From positions 19,448,906 through 19,512,905 of the forward strand of contig OY987264.1 of the NCBI GenBank assembly GCA_963920665.1: 64,000 nt of DNA. Direction: 5' to 3'. Both the position numbers and the translations under genes were made by a program. The stretch's first letter is position 1, and every line of letters begins with the position of its first letter. Positions 57,754-64,000 of the stretch are shown piece after piece. The notes below the pieces were generated by a model. That model was not told the origin of the DNA. It saw nothing but the letters and a program-made list of their open reading frames with translations, and ran no database searches. The stretch comes from Straminergon stramineum. Its lineage: Eukaryota; Streptophyta; Bryopsida; Hypnales; Calliergonaceae.

Positions 57754-58066
57754 CATTAAAAGAGAATTTGGGGCTAAAGAAGTCCACAAGTTCCCCGGGG
57801 TTCCTAGATTGTGGGAGCTCGCCACATCAACGATTTGATGTGATCAAGAGACAGCCACATCATTTTATTTTTTTCATTTTTTCATTATTTATTTTATATT
57901 TTTTTGAATATTTTTTAAAATCAGTTTTCAGTTTTGGAATAATTTTTGGAATTTTGGAATTCTTTTTAAAATAAAATTTTTTTGACAACAATGTTGGTTC
58001 ATAGATCCCAGACATCAAGGGAAACAACCCTAAAACAACTCTCCCTTGCCCTGAATCTCTTGTAAA
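57754..58066. mobile_element. CATTAG-family MITE, diverged
   Basis: CATTAAAAGAGAATTTGGGG at the left and CTGAATCTCTTGTAA at the right. Interior TCCCCGGGGTTCCTAGATTG, CACATCAACG, ACAACAATGTTGGTTC match the family order. Confidence 0.6.
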
Positions 58067-58187
58067 GTATGTTCGCACTTGGTGTTAGGAGTGGTGTTTG
58101 AAAAATTAATCTTGTCCGAAGTTAAATCAATATTTTTCTTTCAAAGACTTTGGCTAACACCACTTTTAACACCACATGTGAACATAC
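58067..58187. mobile_element. Palindromic MITE, 121 bp
   Basis: GTATGTTCGCACTTGGTGTT at the left pairs with AACACCACATGTGAACATAC at the right. The stem continues with GGAGTGGTGTT/AACACCACTTT. No frame. Confidence 0.7.
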
Positions 58188-58529
58188 CTCAAGCATATCA
58201 TAAAGTAGATACAATAAGTTACTAGTAAGTTAGAAACACAAATCTCATAGGAAACATGTTGATCCTTGAAATTTCAAGAAATGTTAAATGAATCAAAAGG
58301 AGGAGATTTTGCATTGACAAAAATTATATTTACAATGGACTAGTACAAACCTATTGCAATGTAACATTGAACTTAGGAGAATATGGACTCAATAGACAAT
58401 CAAAATCTAATGGACCTAGATGAAAAAACATTTGGGACAATGAAATGAAATATTAGGGATGAAAACATAGCCATATTTGTGACAATGTCTATCTAATATG
58501 ATAGATGTGAAGAACTTTAGTTTATAAGC

Positions 58530-59132
58530 TTAACCCCTTAAGTTCCTTGTCTATGTTTTCACCCAAAAAGCTTCAAAATTGCCATTTCTAGAGCCATTTT
58601 TAGAACAAGTATCAAATTTTTGGAAAAAAAACTTTTTTTTTGACACATGTAATTGTAGGATCTTGTAGTATGCTGGCTTGAAAACATGTGGTAAAATTTT
58701 CAGAAATTTTCACATTGTGGATTGCATGATATAAGCATTCAAATTCATTGAAATCATTTTTAAGGCCTTGCAAAAATTAAGGCAGTTGCACTTCACAAGC
58801 TCACTTATCTATGAAAAAATGTCCCCAAATGTTGTTGCTTCTTTGGATTCTTTTTCCTAGACAAGTTATCTATATGCTTAAAAAATTTCAGATCATTTGG
58901 AATTGTACAACATATAGGAAAAAAATAGTAAATAGAAAGAAATAGAGAATGATTCAAAATACAAAATTGTCAAGAATTAAGTTATGGAATTGAAAAATGA
59001 GTAAGATAAACCACTTCAAAGTTTATTTTAGATTAGAAAATCCATAACTGCTTGCAAACTAAAACTCCTTGTAACTTTTGACTCATTGATCAAAATGGAA
59101 TGATTGAAAGCTTTACACACACACTCACACAC

Positions 59133-59204
<72 letters not shown>

Positions 59205-59470
59205 TAGGTAACCAATTTCAAATTTTGTTTCTCAAAAAAGTGATTTTTTTTATCTGCCCAAATTGCCCACTTGGAGAAAAAAGTAACATATTAGGCCATA
59301 ACTTTTGACTCATATTTCCAAATGTCATGAAATTTAGTGCATATGAAAGATATTCCTTGTCCCCACGTTCCATTAAAATTTCCCTCTCAAATATTCAAAT
59401 CTTCAATCACACATACCTGCCCAAAACCTCTCTGTTAACAAAAAATGCATGATGGTCCTTTACGGGTTAA
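58530..59470 (+). mobile_element. TTAA-family element, 941 bp, with microsatellite
   Basis: TTAACCCCTTAAGTTCCTTG at the left, GGTCCTTTACGGGTTAA at the right, TTAA boundaries. The interior is co-linear with 47923-48862. It carries an (AT)n(AG)n microsatellite at 59134-59202. Confidence 0.85.
59134..59202. repeat. (AT)n(AG)n compound microsatellite
   Basis: About 14 AT units followed by about 20 AG units, inside the TTAA element. Confidence 0.95.
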
Positions 59471-59805
59471 ACCTTTCTCAAAAAAGCAAGTGAATATTTC
59501 ATGGCCAAATTAAAGCCTCTTGTATTATATAATTATTTATATTGCAACTATTGGCATCGAAATTGGGACACTATTGGAATTGAGTTCTCCTAGGATTGAT
59601 TTCTAGGATTGCCGTCCAGTCGCATTTTTTGGACCACCGAAGGCCACTTGTTGATCAAGTCCACAAAAGAAAGCTCCCGGATTCCAAGGAACTCCATTGT
59701 ATCAAACAAGCAGGGGAAACTTGTTAAGTTAGTAAGGATGGAAACGTGCCATCTTCAACAACTTCAGTGGAATATTCGATGCAAGACTTGTGGAGTTCAA
59801 AGTGG

Positions 59806-60045
59806 GTCGGGGTGGATTGACCCCCTCACTCATCCCCAAGGGAAAACCCTGAAATTTTTTATTGGTCATGCATGGTAAAATTTGCAAATTTTGAATTCAT
59901 ATTTGCAATCACAAGCTCCAATTTACTACATATAGGTATAAAAGATAAATTAATGAAGCACAAAAGAGGGGGTCTTTTTTTTACATGCACTCGTGGATTG
60001 ACTTGAGGGGGCGGGACAAGAGAGGGGTCAATTCACCCCGGCCTT
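59806..60045. mobile_element. TIR element with GGGGTGRATTGACCCC ends, copy 1
   Basis: GGGGTGGATTGACCCCCTC at the left and GGGGTCAATTCACCCCGG at the right. The interior shares GCAAATTTTGAATTCATATT with 60545-60875. Confidence 0.5.
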
Positions 60046-60544
60046 CAAAATGGGTGTTGCCCTTAGAGCAGCTCCACTGCATGAACAACAAAAGAACCAT
60101 GAAATGGTTTTAACTGAGGGACTTCGCGGAACAGTTGTCGTTCCGTCTCCACTTCTTGTGGAAGTGTCGCAGTGCAATTCACGCTTCACCACTTGGCAAC
60201 GCCTTATCCAACTCATTTGACATTATCAATGATGTCACAAAAAAGAATGATTCCTCCATAGTCAAAGGATTGAATCAGTGCATGAGCTCTTGTGTGGTCT
60301 CAAAAGACCTTGAAAATAGCATGGACGAAGCCTTGTAGCGTTGCTCAAGAAATTAGGAAATCCTTTTGCAGTGACGCAATGGAGCTCTAAAGCGTTGCCT
60401 TCACGCAACAGTTCCAGTGTGCACCTGTGCTTCAATATGTGGTGGAACTACTCTTATTGCCCCATCTAAGGGAGGATGTTAAATCCTCCATCTGAACTAG
60501 GATAGGGACAGATTTACCTTGGGGAAAATGCAAGAATTTTATAT

Positions 60545-60875
60545 TTTATTGCACATTATTTTTTTAGCAAATTTTGAATTCATATTTGCAATTAGAGCCC
60601 CCAAATTATTGGAGGGAGGTCTTGAACATGCCCTAGACAAGGTTCAAAATAGGGGGCATTTTTCACTTTTATCCTTGGATAACCCACAAAATTAAACTAT
60701 GGGGCCCAACTCAAATGGAAGATTTAACATCCTACTCATCCAAAGGAAAATGAAAAATTGCCCCCTATTTTTTGCCATGTAAATTTGTTACTTCTTCACC
60801 TCCCCTAGCTAATTTAGGGCCATTGATTGCAAATATGAATTCAAAATCTGCAAATTTCATCATATGTGGCAAATA
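60545..60875. mobile_element. Long inverted-repeat element
   Basis: GCAAATTTTGAATTCATATT near 60568 pairs with AATATGAATTCAAAATCTGC near 60834. AATAGGGGGCATTTTTCA near 60650 pairs with GAAAAATTGCCCCCTATT near 60752. The arms are about 140 bp, non-coding, and related to 59806-60045. Confidence 0.6.
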
Positions 60876-61128
60876 AAAAAGTTTCATCAGTGTTTTCTCT
60901 ATAGACAAAACATAGGGCAATAAGGGGGTCAATTTTACTTGGCCACCCACCATGGGGGTCATAAAGCATATGTAACTTAACTTAGGAGTGATGCAAAATT
61001 AAGGTAATGTAAGAGTATTGTGTAGTTGGAGGGCCAAAAAGATACGTGATTGCAATTTGTATCATTCAATTTTCTTCACATAATATAGAATAAAATTGAC
61101 ATTTTTTGTCTTATAATTTTAACATTTA

Positions 61129-61806
61129 ATTCTTATGCAATTCCAATCAAGTATACCACATTTCAATTTAGAAAAAAAAAAAAAAAAAAACCTTTGTTTT
61201 TGATGAATTGTTGCAATTAATTTTCATAATTTTACATGATAATTCATTGAAAAACATTGGTGATGAATTTTTTCATTTGATTGTAGAGATATGTAGGAAA
61301 CATCCATATGCACATCATTCCTTGAACAAGCATCTCCAAGAAAGTTTCAAAAGTCTTTCTATAGAGATTTCAATGTTGGGGTGACAATGCCCTAAGTTTG
61401 GAAAATAAATCTCTCTTTATTGTAAGTAGATTTTGGCAATGTAATTGTACTATCATGCTCAAATGTGCAAAATTAGTCTTCTTGTGAAAATATGAGGGGC
61501 AAATAGCAAAATCTACTTACAATAAAGAGAGATTTATTTTCCAAACTTAGGGCATTGTCACCCCAACATTGAAATCTCTATAGAAAGACTTTTGAAACTT
61601 TCTTGGAGATGCTTGTTCAAGGAATGATGTGCATATGGATGTTTCCTACATATCTCTACAATCAAATGAAAAAATTCATCACCAATGTTTTTCAATGAAT
61701 TATCATGTAAAACCACGAAAATGAACTGCAACAATTCATCAAAAACAAAGCTTTCTTTTTCTAAATTGAAATGTGGTATACTTGATTGGGATTGTGTAAG
61801 AATTTC
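61129..61806. mobile_element. Long foldback element, near-perfect arms
   Basis: 61129-61435 is the reverse complement of 61507-61806. The inner 150 bp or so (CTCCAAGAAAGTTTC...AAGTAGATTTTG) appear identical in both arms; the loop is about 70 bp. Same family as 56174-57184 but younger. No coding frame; potential source of double-stranded RNA. Confidence 0.85.
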
Positions 61807-62499
61807 TTGTTATTCCCTAAAGGACTATAACACATTTTGGGCACAAATTGTGAAGAACTACCACTTTCAAGGTAGTGAGAAAAAAATGAATTTTTTCCCA
61901 AAATTAAATCCTACAAATTTTTACTAGACTACTATGGGAATGGGAATGTATAGAAAGATTTTAGAAATTTTGATTGAACAAATTGAAAGGTTATACAATT
62001 TGAAATTACAGAAATTTCTTTTTTGACCTTGCTTGATAGGGCTAGTAGACTTTTATTCCTAGAATGAGATTTTTATACAACAAATGGTTGTTTTTTTGGA
62101 CATTTTCATCTAGCATCATACAAATTACACACCTACCAAATTTCAAAATTATAGGAGGAGTTTTGTGCATGTTGCCTAAAGTTGCCCAAATTGCCTCCCA
62201 AATTAAGGACAACATAACTTTTGATCCTGACACCCAATTGGAAAAATATCTATATTCCCACTAAAGGGTATATATGTTCACACCTTGTGTCAAATTTGAA
62301 GAACATCCATTTAAAAAATGACTTCATACGCACCTACCTAAGATCACTTGCATGTACTCAACAGTCATTCGGTCCTTATTAGATTAATTGTGAGAGACAA
62401 AAATGCCAAATGCATTTAATATTATGCCAAAAAAAAATGCACACCACATGTAGGCATCACATATCTTTTTGTCCCCCCATTGTACAATACATGAAGGCA
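61807..62499. other. AT-rich DNA between elements
   Basis: No gene. The phrases CAAATTGCCTCCCAAATTAAG and CTTTTGATCCTGACACCC resemble interior parts of the TTAA elements, so this may be an older fragment. Confidence 0.3.
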
Positions 62500-63775
62500 T
62501 ACCATTAAAGCACTAAATTGTGTTTTTTGGCAACATAGCAAGTTTGGGCAACTCACTACAAATAGAATTTTATTTTTGTTCTTTGAAATTTTCACACATG
62601 TGCCCAAGGAATAGCTTTAAGGCCTAACAATTTTCACAAATTTTGAGTATATAGTTAAAAATTTATTGCATGATATGTCATTTTCATTGCTTGGTGGGCA
62701 GTCTAGGCAACTCAAAAAAATTCTTGAAAAACACTTTTCTAAGAAAGAAGAATTTGAAATTGATTTTCTAGACTCAATATATAAGTGGAAAGCTTTGAAT
62801 CATTACATTTTCATAAATAAGATGAAAATTACAAGGAATTTTAGTTTGCGAGCAATTATGGATTTTGTACTTTAAAATAAACTTTAAAGTCCTTTATTTA
62901 ACTCAAATTTCAATATTTTTGGAAAAAAAATCCTAGGATGTAGCATTAGGGGAGATTTGAGGGCATAGAAAGATTGTTTCAAGCCCATTCCCTATGCTAG
63001 GAACCAACCATTGTTGTCTAGAATAAAAAATTATGAAAATGTAAAAATATTGAAAATTGAAAATGAAAAAAAATAAAATGAAAATGAAAAAATTTCTTTA
63101 AAAAATCATTTTAAAATAATAAATAACTAATTAAATATTATTATCTAATGTGGTAGTGTGACTGCCATGTCAGATCTCTGTAGTGGCAATGTTCCCCAAA
63201 GTTCTCCACTGCTTGGGAACTCTAGGAACTCACAATATTCTAGAGGGCTAAAATCCCTTCTAATGATTTTTTATTACAACATTACAACCATTGGATTGGC
63301 ATTTTTCAATTCCATAACTAAATTCTTAACAATTTTATTAGTATTTTGAATCATTTTGTACTTCTTTCTACTTACTATACTTCTCTCTATTTTTTTCCTA
63401 TATCTCGTACAATTCCAAATGATCTTAATTTTTTCAAGCATGTACAAATGTACCCAACTTGCCTTGAAGAATGAATCCAAAGAAGCATCACCATTTTGGA
63501 CATTTTTTTAAACAAATGTAACCTTGTGAAGTGCAGCTGCTCCAGTTTTTTGTAGGGCCAAAAAGGATATTTGTGCATTCAAATGCTAATATCTTACAAT
63601 CTATATGGTGGAAATCACTGAATTTTTTTTACATCTTTTCAAACCAATGTTCTACAAGATCCTTCAATTGCATGTGTCGAAAAATGTTTTTTTTCAAAAA
63701 TTTGGTACTTGTATTAGAAATGGCAGTTTTGGAGAGTTTTTGGTGAAAACATAGTCAAGAAACTTCAAGGGTTAA
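62500..63775 (-). mobile_element. TTAA-family element, reversed, with nested MITE
   Basis: The plus-strand right end ACTTCAAGGGTTAA is intact. The left end is worn (CCATTAAAGCACTAAATTG against CCCTTAAAGCCCTAAATTG in 47923-48862, read in reverse). Total 1276 bp; minus the 322 bp insert it is 954 bp, matching the 940 bp class. Confidence 0.8.
62944..63265. mobile_element. CATTAG-ended MITE nested in a TTAA element
   Basis: CATTAGGGGAGATTTGAGGG at the left, CCCTTCTAATG at the right. The uninterrupted relative at 25948-26879 reads GGATTTAGGTTTTTTATTAC at the junction, so the insertion point is visible and shows little or no target duplication. Confidence 0.8.
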
Positions 63776-64000
63776 TACGAAATGAATTTGTCCAACTATT
63801 ATGATTGATTTTTAATTCTCCAATTATAAATTATAGCTAATTTAAGGTGAAGTTGAATAATAAAATTTAGATATAATATGCATAAGTAATGAGAGGTCAA
63901 AGATGAATTAAGAGATTTACAGCTTGAACTTACTAACTCTAGGGAATCGTAGATGCCAATTTATGGCATCTAGATGAAAAAATCTTTTTAATTTGGATGA
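63776..64000. other. AT-rich window end, no gene
   Basis: Nothing recognisable. Confidence 0.3.

Noticed and set aside
59609..59878. 89-codon frame with two cysteines
   Set aside because: No domain; the end overlaps a TIR element.
1..64000. tRNA, rRNA or snRNA genes
   Set aside because: No convincing cloverleaf with a GGTTCGA-type T loop or conserved rRNA segment was seen on either strand, though a covariance-model search was not possible.

Overview
The window is nuclear DNA of a land plant with a large, AT-rich, repeat-dominated genome. The evidence is a plant-type PPR-SMR gene end, plant CACTA, MULE and hAT element remains, solo LTRs, and many MITEs, with very few genes. The transposase and reverse-transcriptase relics recall families I associate with non-flowering plants (lycophyte, moss, fern, gymnosperm), but I cannot fix the lineage from sequence alone. 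I see no bacterial operon, CRISPR array, tRNA or rRNA gene.

Only four gene models look intact. They are the 3' end of a PPR-SMR gene (1-1002, cut by the window edge) and three members of one small-protein family with a shared core (LxKxRDxYxKLxND...DYxG...YG). Two members (4010-4459 plus, 52273-52722 minus) sit inside a diverged inverted segmental duplication of about 3 kb (3105-6500 against 50630-53672). The third, older paralogue lies at 18326-18706.

Layout: 1-2.2 kb PPR end and a TTAA-bounded element; 3.1-6.5 kb duplication copy A; 6.7-9.6 kb MITEs and AT-rich DNA; 9.7-13.9 kb hAT-like transposase pseudogene split by a solo LTR; 15.1-17.0 kb degenerate tandem array with a period near 180 bp, itself hit by two MITEs; 17-20 kb third family gene; 20.3-21.3 kb cluster of CCAAWTTGG-like palindromes and a CA microsatellite; 23.5-30.8 kb MITEs and a MULE/SWIM transposase pseudogene; 31.7-40.6 kb one complete 8.9 kb CACTA-type element with a perfect target duplication. 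The CACTA element carries a decayed reverse-transcriptase-like reading frame, a TTAA MITE and two nested solo LTRs. 40.6-50.4 kb is AT-rich with MITEs; 50.6-53.7 kb is duplication copy B; 53.8-63.8 kb is a dense field of TTAA-bounded elements, CATTAG-ended MITEs and two long foldback elements.

The most unusual content is a whole superfamily of short elements ending TTAACCCYT...ARGGGTTAA. Their boundaries are TTAA, the target of piggyBac/Kolobok-type transposases. At least ten copies in several size classes lie here, including a chain of three units that share their TTAA sites. Second is the reverse-transcriptase-like frame inside the CACTA element: it runs about 833 codons with twelve stop codons and no frameshift, and each of these stops can arise from a C-to-T (or G-to-A) change, as expected for methylation-driven decay. 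All coordinates, identities and repeat boundaries were read by eye.
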